From Silene conica (Eukaryota > Streptophyta > Magnoliopsida > Caryophyllales > Caryophyllaceae): a stretch of 64,000 bases of DNA. Below the pieces are notes generated by a model that was given only the letters and a program-made list of their open reading frames with translations, did no database searches and had not been told where the DNA came from. The stretch spans positions 48,093,705 to 48,157,704 of the forward strand of contig CM055315.2 in the NCBI GenBank assembly GCA_029255685.2, read 5' to 3'. Of this stretch, positions 13,298-25,412 are shown one piece after another. Each line of letters begins with the position of its first letter. Within the stretch, counting starts at the first letter, position 1. A program made the position numbers and the translations under genes.

Positions 13298-16249
13298 TGT
13301 AAAACCCCTCGCGAAAGCGGAAATATAAACATACAAAAAGTACTAAAAATGCAGCGGAATTAAAACTTTTTAAAAGATAAACAACATGCGAGAAGTCTTA
13401 AACTGAAACGGAAACTGAAGCTGAAATAAACCAAAATAGATAAGTAACAGTTCTAAGTATCAAAAACAAATATATACATCAGCCTGGGATGGAACATCCC
13501 TACAGGCACCAAAAACAAATGTATCGAAAGTCTAAGAGTCTAGCTAGGCGATATAAGGTAAGTCATATGATGACAACAGGATCATCACTCGCTAGCCCTC
13601 TCGTGAACCCATCTCCAACCTGCATGTACCTACATACATGAAAACATGTACGCCACAATCAGTGGGGAGTGACTAGAGTTCTCCTAGCCACCTTTTGTGA
13701 CAACACGTAACACATAAAGCAATACAGAATACTCCAACATATATCAACATGTGAAGCATAAACAACTCATCAACTGTTCTCATACCATCATGTAAACTCT
13801 TGTGCACGGCTCTCAACCAACTTCATAAAGCGTTAGGAAGGAGAGCCGGTTTCCCTACTGGTCACCCAGTCGGGGGGTCTTTCAATCCAACTATTTATGA
13901 AACCGAACTAAGAGTCACCTAATGCCTGGGATGATCAAACCACAACTTAACAAACAATCATTTACTCATCAATATTCATACCCATATCTGACACGTACCA
14001 ACTCAAGGCAAGCGGATAAATTCAGCAAGTAAAAGGTTCAGCGGTCAACTTAAGACATAACCCAGTACCAAATCAATCAGCAAGTGTAAAGGTTCAGCGG
14101 TCAACTTAAGACATAACCTAAACACCAAAACATTCAGCAAGCAAGGACTCAGAGGCCAACTTAAGGCATGGACCTGCCAATCAGCAAGACACTAGACTCA
14201 GCGGCCAACTTAAGGCATAGACTAGCATCCAAAAGCGAAGGACTCAGAGGCCAACTTAAGGCATGTCCCTTCACCACATCACAAGGTACTAAACTCAGAG
14301 GCCAGCTTAAGGCATGTTCTAGCACCAAACATCTGCACTCCGGGCAAGGTGTCAGTTCCTTAGCTACCCCGTTGTGCAGCTGCTCTACTCGTCAGACTCA
14401 GAGGCCAACTTAAGGCATGTTCCAACGCGATCAGTATCAAACATGTCTGGACTCAGAGGCCAGCTTAAGGCATGTCCCAGACACGACAAACATACACATA
14501 TAGGGCTCAGAGGCCAGCTTAAGGCATATCCCCATATATGACAAACAACTCACGTATTAAGTTCAGAGGCCAGCTTAAGACATAACTTAATACGCATCAA
14601 TTCAATATCAACCAAAGTCTATGAACTAATCTATAGTTCTACTGTTCTTAACTTCTAATGAACACTTAATTGACCCCGGGAACTAAGTTGAGGGAGAGCC
14701 GGTTTCCCTTTCGGTTGCCCGACCGGGGGGTCTCTGTCCTTACTCTATTCCCGAACCCAATATAATGTTGCCCATCCTCTGGGGACCTCAAATACATGTC
14801 AAAGGTGTACAGAACGAGTTTCAACCAAAACCGATTAACCGTTTGAAAGTTGCGATTAAATTACAAAAACTCAAAAATAGCCTACAGGGGTCCCCAGCCG
14901 GTCGGCAGGCAGCCGGTCGGCCGGGTGGTGACCTCTCAGCTTGTCTTCTTTCTTTAAAACCCAAGAACACAAAAGGGCTCCCAGCCGGTCGACAGGCAGC
15001 CGGTCGGCCGGCTGGGGAGACCTTCCCATAGCCTTCACCAAAACACGTAACCATCCCCACATGCACTCCCAGCCGGCTAGCAGGCGGCCGGTCTGCCGGC
15101 TGGGCTCCCCTCCTACCCTATATTCTTCGCAAACACCCTCAATACAACAATGACTACCAGCCGGTCGGCAGGCAGCCGGTCGGCCGGCTGGCAGTCCTAA
15201 GGCCAAAATCTTAAAAATACGAAAAACACAAGGATGCGCTCCCAGCCGGTCGACCGGCGGCCGGTCGGTCGACCGACTCAGAGAGCCTGATACGAAAATC
15301 GCGATTTCAACCTTCTTCAAAACTCAATCATTCGACACCAAAACTTACACAACGATTCATGTGATGTTTACACAACAATATCAAACACCAAATACTACTA
15401 ATCTATCAGCAAGTAAGTCCCATAACAATCCTCAAATGAATTTAATAAGTATCCGTCCCAAAATGCGAAAAACTGAAAATATGCTTATGAACATATAATA
15501 ACACTTTAAAGCATGAATTCTTCACCTATCAAATATCCTAAACATATTACTAAGTCCTTTGAACAATGAACATTAACAAAATCAGAAACCAACACAAGAA
15601 ACACAATAAAAGTGCTAATCATCAAGTCCTCTTCCGGGCTAACACAAACACCGCCTAAAACAACAAAACATCACAACTATGACGAATTTCGAATTAATTC
15701 AAACAGGCCGAAATTTCAACTGTCATAAAATGCAAGATTGATTACCTTAAAACGACGGGCTCGAGACAAGGAATCCGTGGCCGTGAAAATCGTCTCAATC
15801 GGATAAGAAACGAAGATTCTATGAGCATTTTAAGATTGAAGGAGAAATTTATAAAAATGGTGTTTGTTGTTGTTTGCAAAATCTGAAAATTGAAATGAAG
15901 GAGTGAGGTAGAAGATGGTGGGGTTAGGGTTTTGTGAGGAAAAAGAGGGAAAATGGGTCTATTAACAAGTTAGGCCCATAAGACAAGTTTTAAGACGGTT
16001 TAAGCTAAAAACAACGACTTAAGGTAACTATAAACTTAAGACGATATAAATATTTCTGGAATATGAAATTAAATGGCTAAGACGCAAATTACGCAATTAA
16101 ATGAAATCTTATTTAAATCCCTTAAAAGTACTCTCACATAAATTCATCAGTTATTTAAACGAAATCCCAAAATTTACGAAATATAAATTATTTCTCGAGC
16201 TTGAACTTAAAACCTTTAAATATTGTTTACGAAAATGCGGGATGTTACA
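13298..16249 (-). mobile_element. element B 5' LTR
   Basis: Near-identical to 6820-9843. On the minus strand it provides the promoter and RNA leader: site II at 15973-15978, telobox 15924-15932, GC palindromes 14886-15281 and hairpin array 14031-14593, before the primer site. Confidence 0.9.
14031..14593 (-). repeat. hairpin array of 10 units, element B 5' LTR
   Basis: Same units and order as 7553-8115. This is the copy that would be transcribed into the leader of the element RNA. Confidence 0.85.
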
Positions 16250-16254
16250 TCATA

Positions 16255-16516
16255 TAATTACGAACTGGAATTGAACTGACTCGTATCAACATACAGTCAT
16301 TTCATTTACCATTAAGAGAGTTGTCCTATAGGTGTGACCTAAAGGGATCAACTGGTCACCACCGTCATTACGACAGTAATGTCAAACTTTAGCAAGCCAA
16401 TCATTACCGATTAATGTTGACCAGTTGACTATATAATTTTGTATCATCCCTTGCGCATTCTCATCATGAGATTTAATTATTTGATCGCACTATTGTTGAG
16501 GACATAATTCCCAACA
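16255..16516 (-). mobile_element. element A 3' LTR, distal part beyond element B
   Basis: It continues the LTR sequence interrupted at 6819 and ends CCCAACA. It aligns with 23273-23534 of the other LTR. Confidence 0.85.
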
Positions 16517-16530
16517 ATCTCCCACTTGTC

Positions 16531-19084
16531 TTCGATAAGTGTGCGTCACCAATTCTCTTGTCCTATTACAATCTCCCACTCAATACAAGGTGTCTCTCTG
16601 GCCGTACTTGCATTTGATTATATCATGAGTGGTTTCCTCGAGCTGGAGAATAACTGTTTGACCGGAATTATCTACCATAGATACCTTCCGAGCCTGGCCA
16701 CGCATTTCCAGTTAACTTCTCCTCGAGTGGCCTTGAGATTTGAACAACCCTGACAAAGGGGTGGACAATTCCTATCGCACTACTCCCTTCGTCTAGCCAC
16801 AGCCTATCACAACCCAAAACAATCTCATTTGACTCCAGTGACGAAAAGTCGTAGAGAATGAATCAAGGCTATGTCAGAACTATGCCATCTTGGGCGAGTA
16901 ATCTTTAGTCTAAGAATTGACTCATAAGAATACTATAGCAGCTCTTGCCACGACCGGGCTATTATAAAATTTCCAGAACTCTATAATCGGTCACTTTGCC
17001 CGACAGAGTGTCTCTTACAGTCTGCCTATGTGATCGACTAGTCATCCCATATGACTCTATGGCATTTGAACTTGCCATCAATCGTCTCACACTCTAGTCG
17101 CTTCGAGATGTCACCTCATATAAGCAGCTAGGGACTATACTAAGTTAATCCAGTTCACTTTATGGGGTTCAAAATTGTCTCTTACAACCCATTTTGGATT
17201 TGACAAAGTATCTTTCAATTGTGAATTAATTATAACTCAAACGATATTGTCATGTATGGACAGTCAATACAATATTACTGCTCCATAACATTTGATGCAC
17301 ATTCATCAATTTGTATTAGTGGTTTGAATTTGTGAATAAACCTTTTATTCATATTCTTCCAAAAACTTACAAATTTCAGTCTCCTTCTGACTCAGATTAT
17401 CTTGTATAATATAATATTATTTGAGTACATGTCTAGAACTCATTCTAGATTTTGAGTTTCTTTCCCTGAAAGAAGCTCCCACTGTTATCTTATAACTAGT
17501 GACGTACTGGTATATTAGAGGGATCAACTTATCGCTCCAAAGTACCTAGTCACTTTTGTACTTCAATCTATTTTGTAGTAATTAATGTCATCATAACTTG
17601 TTCTCCTCGAGAACCCATCATTTTCAATTATCTTGGCTATTAATCAAAAGTTTTAGGTTGTATGAATCACCACGTGATTCTATATTCATCAATATGATTA
17701 ATTTATCCAACCCTTTTGATTTCTAATGGGTGACGTTTCATTATCAATACAATAAACTCTCCCGTAAAGCTCCATCATCCCATGATCTTCAATATTCCTT
17801 TTCATCTAGAATTGAAAACCTCTTATTCTTTACACTTTAAAGAATCACCATTCTCTCTAAATAGTAGGTTTAATTCTCTAATGAATATCGCTCCCACTAA
17901 AAACAATATCACTCTCTCTATAGTGATCAACTTTGACTCAATCAATATCATTTCTTAAATGACCCTTTCATTTCTCGTTTTCGTTTCCTCAAAACGAAAC
18001 ATGACATGATATTCTGTTATAACTACCATCGAGAAAATTGAGATGATTTCTCCTCTATTATCTTATAATTTGAGAAATATCATTATTAAGGAAACGTTTT
18101 CCTTCCTTTTTCATACGAGGTTTCTTTTATCCTCTCTCTAAGAAACAATGACATAAGGAACATTTCCTTTCATGTCCTCCCGTAGTTTCTTTAGTGTCCT
18201 CTCGTAGTTACTTCTATCCATTCATTTAGGGTTCTTCATAAGAAACCCTTGTAAGATTCTTCTCAAAGATCCCACATTTATCCATTGGTTTGCGGTTTAG
18301 ATCCCACATTTATCCCATTGGTTTGCGGGCGAAATATTTTCTCCCACTCTATCCTTTAAAATAACCCTTATTTATATAAGGATAGCAATTTCCCCATAAC
18401 CAATGTTTTTGAATGATGAATAGTATTAGGGTTGATAAATTAATTCTCATTTTCACTTAAAATGATCATCTTATAATGAACTAATTATATCCCATTTTGA
18501 TTGAGTGTTTTCTCTTGAGGTGTAGTTCTCCGTTTAAATTAATCAACACTACTTTGATTCTTTCTCTTGATCGTATCAATCTTATTGTACAATGACCATT
18601 TCAGGGTACTTCTTTAGTGATTTATTAAGATCACATACATGAACTCATGTTACAAGGTATGCAATTTATTTTAGGAATCAACGATTTGATTAAGAACAAA
18701 AGAAGTGACTTGGGTTGGAAATCAAGTCACCAATATCCAAAATACAACCATTGTTTAGGATTTGAATCCTTTTCATACAAGAAAAGACATTGTCCTTTAA
18801 AATTAAGGTGCATAAATGAAATAAGACGATAATGAAACTTAGAGCCAAGCTCTTGATGTCTTCAATTACTGGATACTACCATAGCAATCCATGTAAGGAA
18901 CTTAACGCTTCCCTTTCCTTGCCCTTATCATCATCAGGTGCCCCTTTAAAACAATTTAAAATGGGTGATAGTCAACAACTTGTATAGCCATACAAAAGTT
19001 GACAAAACAACATGAATTTTAAACGAGCATTATTACCTACGGTAAGAGCCTTTCCATTTTTGAGATTGGTCAAGTATATGGGGC
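16531..19084 (-). other. element A internal region downstream of gag, no pol seen
   Basis: About 2.5 kb without recognisable protease, integrase, reverse transcriptase or RNase H. It is rich in CTCCCAC motifs that echo the polypurine tract. The length is too short for a copia pol, which fits a gag-only TR-GAG-type design rather than simple decay. That reading is inferred. Confidence 0.5.
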
Positions 19085-19795
19085 ATTTCCGTTTTCAATG
19101 CCCTAACCTCGTGCAATAATGGCACTTGTATTCAACCTTTGAAGATGAGGTGCCAGCACCTTTCGAAAAGGTCTTCTCTTTAGTAGGTTTGGATTTGGAG
19201 GTTTTCTTGGCCTTGCCTTTGAAGACACTCCTCTTGAATTTCCCTTTTCCCTTCTTCTCGATGTTCAAAACATCCTTTGTGGAACTATCATAAGTCCCAT
19301 GTCCCTTTCTGCTTGGACGAGTATCTTATGCAATTCGTTCAACATGGTTTCTTGATTTCGCATGTTAAGTTTCAGCCGGAACTGAGCATACGATTTCACC
19401 TTATTAATGGAGTGAAGAACTCGGTCAATGATGAGGAAATCAGGAACATCAACTCCTTGCACCTTGAGGGTTTCAACTAACTCAACTAACTTGAGTACAT
19501 GAGGGCTAACCTTTTGCCCTTCCTTCAAAAAAATGTCGAAGAAGGTGGAAGCCACCTCATATTGAATTACCCTCAGAGTTTGCGAAGACATTGTCGCAAG
19601 CTTGGTGTAAATCTCGTATGACGTGCTTAGCTTAATCATACTCCTTTGGAGATCCGGCTCCATGGAGAAGATAAGCACGTTCTTGAGAGCGGAAGACTCT
19701 TTCATGTGGGCCTCATAGGCCTCATGAGTCGGAGCGGGAGGAGCGGCCTTAGAAAGGTAACGAGTCTTATCGTCATCTTGAGTGGCCAAAAACAA
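19085..19795 (-). pseudogene. element A gag (copia-type, UBN2-like) with zinc-knuckle region
   Basis: The 176-residue frame at 19265-19795 has the copia Gag pattern: an N-terminal SALKNVLIFSMEPDLQ-like helix, YEIYTKLATMSSQTLRV, then LKEGQKVSPHVLKLVELVETL and a C-terminal NELHKILVQAER segment. On the same strand at about 19085-19136 a CHYC..GH....C pattern marks the nucleocapsid zinc knuckle. In intact elements this protein builds the virus-like particle and binds the RNA. It lies about 2.4 kb from the 5' LTR, an unusually long leader, and nothing pol-like follows. Treated as a fossil. Confidence 0.75.
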
Positions 19796-19966
19796 TTTCG
19801 CATCCCAATCTTAAAATTGGAACCATGCTTATCGAGTTTGCAACGATCCATGAAGGATCGAAGCTATGATACGTTAGTGGGAGGTGGAGCGTTGGTGGCC
19901 ATTGGAGATGTTGAAAAATTAACTACAAATAAAAGCGAAGGATTTAAAACAAACATCGTTTTATAA

Positions 19967-22326
19967 TTTAAAACTTGTAAATGTTTTAAATAAGTTTAGT
20001 TATTTACTTAATGATCTCTTACCCAATTAAGTAAACAATTCCGAGACCCAAATCCATACTAATCCGGGCTCGGTGTAGCCGATTCAACCCTTATTGATAT
20101 AATTTGGTGGATTAACTTTTAATCGGTTCTACCTTAGAACTCTCGGTCGACAATTTTCTAAAAATTGTCTTTAACCCGAACTTATTGCAACTACGGTTAC
20201 GAATACCTTCGTTGAGATCGACCAAATTTCAAGGTGTAATCTTATTACCCCACTTACCCAACGTAACAATTTTAGTACCCCGGTGTAGCCGAGCCTACAT
20301 TCTTGTGAAGAAGGGATTCATGGGTCTATACTTTTTGGTAAGGCTAAGTCTCAATATTTATTTGTAAGAGATCTAGTCAAATTTATTATCTATCTCCGTT
20401 TAAGTGAACTAAGTCGGTGAATAATCGATAAATAATAGACTAGGTCGACTAAATCGAATAAAATGCATGACATGATATGACGATTTGGCTATGCATGCAA
20501 ACATATAAAGCAAAATAAAAGCATAAAAAATAATAAACCCTAGTATGGCCTTTCCTAAAAAAGAAAATAATAAAAGTACAAATTCGGAAACCAACTCCTT
20601 TGGTCCCTTGAACTTCACGAGGCACGCATCACAAGGAAAACGCCGTCTTGGTCGGAACTCTTTTCCGAGTGGCATCGTCTTCAAGGCTCACCGGAATTTA
20701 CAAAAATTACAACTTTTCTAGTCTAATTTATACATTATAAAATAGAAACCATTAAATAAAGTGATACGAGATCACATTAATTACATCCGAATCGATAACC
20801 CCTTACATTACGGGAAATATCGATTAAAAACTAAGGCCATACTAAGTAAATTACATAATTCAAAATTACGTAAATGAAATCATGACAATCAGAATTAAAT
20901 ACGCAATGCTTATGAATATAAACTAACATGCAAACCTTAGCTAAATCGTCCTCTTTAATATCATTTATATATATAGTTATCGTATACCTCGGTTTTATGG
21001 AATTGCGTGTTTTAACGATTAAAAACACTTGGCATTATGTGAATCGGAATTCACTCTTAAGTTAATCATCCCAACTCATTTAGGTTTCAAAATTTAGTCT
21101 TACTCAAACTTTGAACATGACTTAACTTAATATTATAATATTATTCGGTATTAATCGGTTTTGCGGGAAAAATACTATAAAAATTTGAAAAGAGACATAA
21201 AATTTCGAAAAATTCAAAATTCAAATTTTGAATATTCTGGAATTATCTTAAAATTTCAGAACTTTAAAAATATTAGTATTGCATAAATTATTAATTTATT
21301 TCATAAATAAAACATAAAACACGCATTTTAAGCCGTAAATTCAAAATTCACTTTAAAAACATGCAATAGAATACTAATATTATTTTTACACTTTCCAAAA
21401 CACTTTAAGAAACTGAAATGGACAGAAAAATAGCACACTGCCCAATATCCGAAATTTTAATTACAATGACTCTTATTATTCAATTTTTGAATATAACTTT
21501 TTAATAAATAAAAATTAAATAAAACAGAAATTTTTCGCTCCCAAGAAAAATATGGTGATGAACATATCAACTATGACTTTTATGGGTTAAATTTTCCGGC
21601 GATTTTAACAACTTTTGCTAATTTTAACGATTTATGTCATATATCGTACAATTTTAACCATTAAAATTATTTCACAAGCATAACATCAAATAGAAATCTC
21701 GAAATTTTTATACATACTGGAAATAATATATATGACATGGTGTGAAATTTTTATGGCCAAATTCCAACTTAAACTATTAAAGTCGAAATTTTTGTCACTT
21801 TTATCCGATTTTTACACTAAAAATCAATAAACATGCAATATATTATAAAAATTTCTGGAAAATTTAATATACATTTTAAATATTACAAGTGATATGCTCA
21901 AAAATTTTTATAGTCAAATTCGAAATATAACTGTACAACCCCATTTTTATTTATTTTATGGCATTTTAACATTTAAAATTCATAAACCATGTATTTTAAC
22001 TCCATAATTTACGAAAATTCATATTCATATCATAGGAAATACATATGAAACCATACTAAAAAAATCTCTGCCAGAAGTTAATTTTAGCTATTTTTCCCAA
22101 AATTAAACATTTTAACCATTCAAAATTAATAAAAATCGAAATAAAATACTTATGAACAATATATATGCAAAATATATTCCAAATATCCTAAAATACATTT
22201 AGAATCAGTAGGTATTCATGCATTAGAAATTTCGGCCATATCATATCCGAAATAAAATTTCAATTTTTATTTTGTTATCTAAAACTTCGCTAAAATATAA
22301 ACGAAAAGCATGCAAACAACCGATTT
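19967..22326 (-). other. element A long untranslated leader
   Basis: AT-rich (above 70 percent by eye) sequence between primer site and gag, with no supported ORF. ORFs at 20409-20684 and 20831-21028 (minus) have no recognisable domain. Confidence 0.5.
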
Positions 22327-22340
22327 GCTCTGATACCAAT

Positions 22341-23534
22341 TGTTAGGTTTAAATATCTCAAAACCTAATATCTTAGTCATACTAATAAAATGAATAATTA
22401 ACATATTAATTATATGTTGTTTATATCTTATGCATGCTAATAATCTATGCGGAATAAAGGAATCGAATACTTACAATCCGACGAAAACCGGTGCTAGGAT
22501 GAACATCCAACCCTTAGTATCCAACGTAGGATACCTCCTCCAAGATGCACCCAAGACAACCTACTCTTATAATTTGTATTTATTTTGGTAGAAATCAAAT
22601 ACAAATACTAGTTCTTATTATTTATAATATTACTACTACACATTTAGTATAATATTATCAATCCTTTTTGTCTTGCCAAATGAGGTATGTCACACGGTTT
22701 TGGTGAGAGCAAGGATGAACAATTTCTTTTTGTTTTTCTCTCATCAAAACCTAACTTGAACATAGAATGAATGAGTGAATGAGAACAAGGGTCTCTTTTG
22801 TTCTTCTCTAGGGATGGCCGGTTGGTTAGGGTAGAGTGCCCAATACATGGGCACCTCAATACCTTCAGATGTCTCCTACTCAACTTATGCATTAATTAGA
22901 TGTTTTTATTCCTAACACATTATCATATATTGTGTTAATATGTAAAATGTATATGTGTGTATGAATATGACATACGGTCCATATTACGGAAATGGACTTA
23001 CACACAATACATGTTAATATGGTATGAAACAATTACATCGACCACATTGTTTTACGAAATTCGTAGTTTAACTATTAAACACTTATTCATAAAATAAGTA
23101 GTAATTCAAAATCACTAACATATAATTAATCAATCCCTTGCCACTACAACAATTGTAGTTTAAAATAATTCATTCGAGTAAATATGTTTCATAAACATGT
23201 AAATATTAGTGATGACATGTCGATCACTAAAAGTTCATAATTTATAATCTTATTATAAATGTTCTCCTCATATAATTACGAACTAGAATTGAACTGACTC
23301 GTATCAACATACAGTCATTTCATTTACCATTAAGAGAGTTGTCATATAGGTGTGACCTAAAGGGATCAACTGGTCAGCACCGTCATTACGACAGTAATGT
23401 CAAACTTTAGCAAGCCAATCATTACCGATTAATGTTGACCAGTTGACTATATAATTTTGTATCATCCCTTGCGCATTCTCGTCATGAGATTTAATTATGT
23501 GATCGCACTATTGTTGAGGACATAATTCCCAACA
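22341..23534 (-). mobile_element. element A 5' LTR
   Basis: Starts TGTTAGG and ends CCCAACA on the plus strand, with imperfect terminal inverted repeats. The primer-binding site is separated from it by two bases. It is uninterrupted and serves as the template for recognising the split 3' LTR. Confidence 0.9.
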
Positions 23535-25136
23535 CATCCTCCTCTGGACTACACCTTAACCTGAATATGAGGTCTCTAACTTATGGGATCGACTTTGGGT
23601 CGAATACAGTGTTCAAAATAACATGGAAAGTGACGAGCAAGAAATGAATTAAATTGGAGTTTCTGGTGGTTGAAGAGTCTACTCGCGAGGTTTGGGAGAG
23701 TTTCGTGTGCCCCAGATGTCTACCTTGTACCGTGGTTGGTGCACTTGGCGCCGTGGTATATAACCCTCAGTTTGTTACCCGTCAATTTAGATTAGTCAAT
23801 CCCTGGCACTTCCTTTCATATGGTCGGTGGTCGGTGAACAACCCTTGGCATGAAAGGGTAAAATTGAGCATCTAGGGACTTTTCGATTATAAGACAACCC
23901 CTTTCATAGGAAAGGATTCATGGAAATACCGCTATGGCACTGCCACAACTTCTTACCTTCAGTGCTGGTCATCCACTTCATGGTTCATGCGTATTGATTG
24001 AGGCCTCCGCTGTGAAGCGGAAAGGGAACATTAAAGATATTCCTTATGCTTTGAGTCTACGTTACCCTTCTTAGGTAACATTATACATATTTACAAATGC
24101 TTTCATTTGCTCATGCAGTTAAGAGTCCAAGGCTCCCAACCCTTTGATTGTTAACCAACTAGTTGTTGATAAACTCCCTGCATTAAAGATATTCCTTATA
24201 GGTCTACGTTACCCTTCTTAGGTAACATTATACATATTTAAAAATGTTATTTGTTTCTCATGCAGTTAAGAGTCCAAGCGTCCCGACCCCTCGATCGTTA
24301 ACCAACCAGGTGCCGAGTTGGTAAACTCCCCTCTACGCCATATCACCCTCAATCGAATTCATCCTCTTCCTTCGTTGTGGTTGAAGATATTAAACCAGAA
24401 GCTTTAGACGAGTTAAGTGAAGAACAACTTCTGATAAGAAAGAAGAAAGAGGAAGGCCTGCTCATCTCAGGATTCATCTTTAGATACCTTCAACCGACAA
24501 AGATCAATATCAATTGCAAGGTCGAGGGCGACTGAGGAGGTTACCCCCGAAGACAATGTACCTACTGAAGTTGGTGACCAATGCTCTCCATCCCCCAATG
24601 TGGGTGTAGTGGATATAACAACTTCTAAATCCATTGATTCGCAAACGCCCCAATCGTCCCATTGATAGCCATGACATGTCTCCTGCTTCTCTTTTCCTTG
24701 TCGGGGCTAATCATGAGGCCTCATCATCCGGCCTCGTGACATCCTAACATCATAAATACCGATGGCAATTTTCTCAAGATTTCCAAGTCCTCTATCCTCC
24801 CATCGACGAGAGTCCGTTCCAAGGAAAAAAACTAGCAATGATTCCATTACAAGCGCGCAGAATAATCCTCCCCCCAAGGTGATCCTTTGGAAATGGTCAC
24901 CCCCAAGGCTTTATCATAGTTGGAGGAATCATCCGTGCGTAATCTTCCTTCTGACTCCCCTCTAGCCTTTCGCCTCATTGCTAAGTTGGAATGTTTGGCT
25001 CGGCTACCCGTGATTTGAAGTTGTTTGTCAAGTCCCTAGAAATTCTTGTCCGTTTCACGAAAAAGTCCAAGATCATCTCAAGAAGACAAGCCCTCTACAC
25101 TCCCAAGCCCTTGAAGACATAACGACATCCGATAAA
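23535..25136 (+). pseudogene. dispersed repeat, left copy (second part), with plant mobile domain remnant
   Basis: It resumes the repeat after element A and matches 56283-56823. The frame at 23654-23875 shows the plant mobile domain C-terminal pattern: REVWESFVCPRCLP, then VVYNPQFVTRQF, the usual 'YxPxFxARQFG' motif of the family. The following 200 bases are also coding-like (TTPFIGKDSWKYRYG). PMD proteins are plant-specific, either host silencing or meristem factors (MAIN/MAIL1) or passengers of transposons. The dispersed, two-copy nature favours a mobile PMD sequence. Degraded by several breaks. Confidence 0.55.
24029..24331 (+). repeat. tandem duplication, 152-bp period, within the PMD remnant
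   Basis: Units at 24029-24180 and 24181-24331 each contain a donor-like AG/GTAACA and an acceptor-like TGCAG/TTAAGAG about 45 bases apart, so a small intron with flanking exon ends appears to have been duplicated. The second unit is slightly shorter. Confidence 0.8.
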
Positions 25137-25412
25137 TTGAATGACCAGTCGAGAGCAGCTCAATTCAACCTTTATGTCATGAAGTATCATTTGTTTACAA
25201 CTAGCGCCGTTAAGACAAAACTGGATGTTCTTGAGCAGAAGATTCATGATACTAAGCGGGAATTAACCCTTCTAAAGGCTCAACACTCTACTCTGTCGAG
25301 GGAAATACTCACGCTTCCCACAATACTTGAGCCTATTGATCATATTGAAGCTAGGATCGAGAGCATAACCATGACTGTGGGGGTCACAAGAGGAGGTGGC
25401 GTAATTAAATAA
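25137..25412 (+). pseudogene. coiled-coil C-terminal segment of the PMD-type protein
   Basis: A 91-residue open frame whose middle has heptad-like spacing (KTKLDVLEQKIHDTKREL, then LLKAQHSTLSREILTL) and predicted helix throughout. Acidic or coiled-coil tails of this kind follow the PMD core in transposon-borne PMD genes. It lies about 1.2 kb downstream of the PMD motif on the same strand. The assignment is inferred from position and style. The ATG is simply the first in frame and may be internal to an exon. Confidence 0.45.

Larger units (their letters stand above)
6815..16254 (-). mobile_element. element B: 9.4-kb non-coding Ty3-gypsy-like LARD
   Basis: The target-site duplication is TCATA (6815-6819 and 16250-16254), within the 3' LTR of A. 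The 3' LTR is 6820-9843 and the 5' LTR 13298-16249, both TG...CA and about 3 kb. The primer site for initiator-tRNA-Met is at 13284-13295 with a two-base spacer. The polypurine tract (AAAGATGGGGTGAT on the minus strand) abuts the 3' LTR at 9844. The internal region (9844-13297, 3.45 kb) holds no recognisable coding domain. LTRs differ by about 20-25 substitutions plus one indel, so the insertion is recent. It looks structurally whole but must rely on proteins supplied in trans. Confidence 0.88.
5883..23539 (-). mobile_element. element A: Ty1-copia-type gag-only element (TR-GAG-like), with element B nested in its 3' LTR
   Basis: The target-site duplication is CATCC (5883-5887 and 23535-23539). 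The minus-strand 5' LTR is 22341-23534. The 3' LTR is 5888-6819 plus 16255-16516, split by B. Both LTRs come to 1194 bp once B is removed. The primer site complementary to initiator-tRNA-Met lies at 22327-22338 and the polypurine tract at 16517-16530 (AAGTGGGAGAT on the minus strand), the classic copia arrangement. Only gag is recognisable in the 5.8-kb internal region; no integrase or reverse transcriptase was seen. LTRs differ by roughly 2 percent by eye, so it is older than B. It is structurally complete, but the gag is degraded with a few breaks. Confidence 0.85.

Noticed and set aside
19277-19966. Plus-strand ORFs of 67 and 106 residues
   Set aside because: Antisense shadows of the element A gag.
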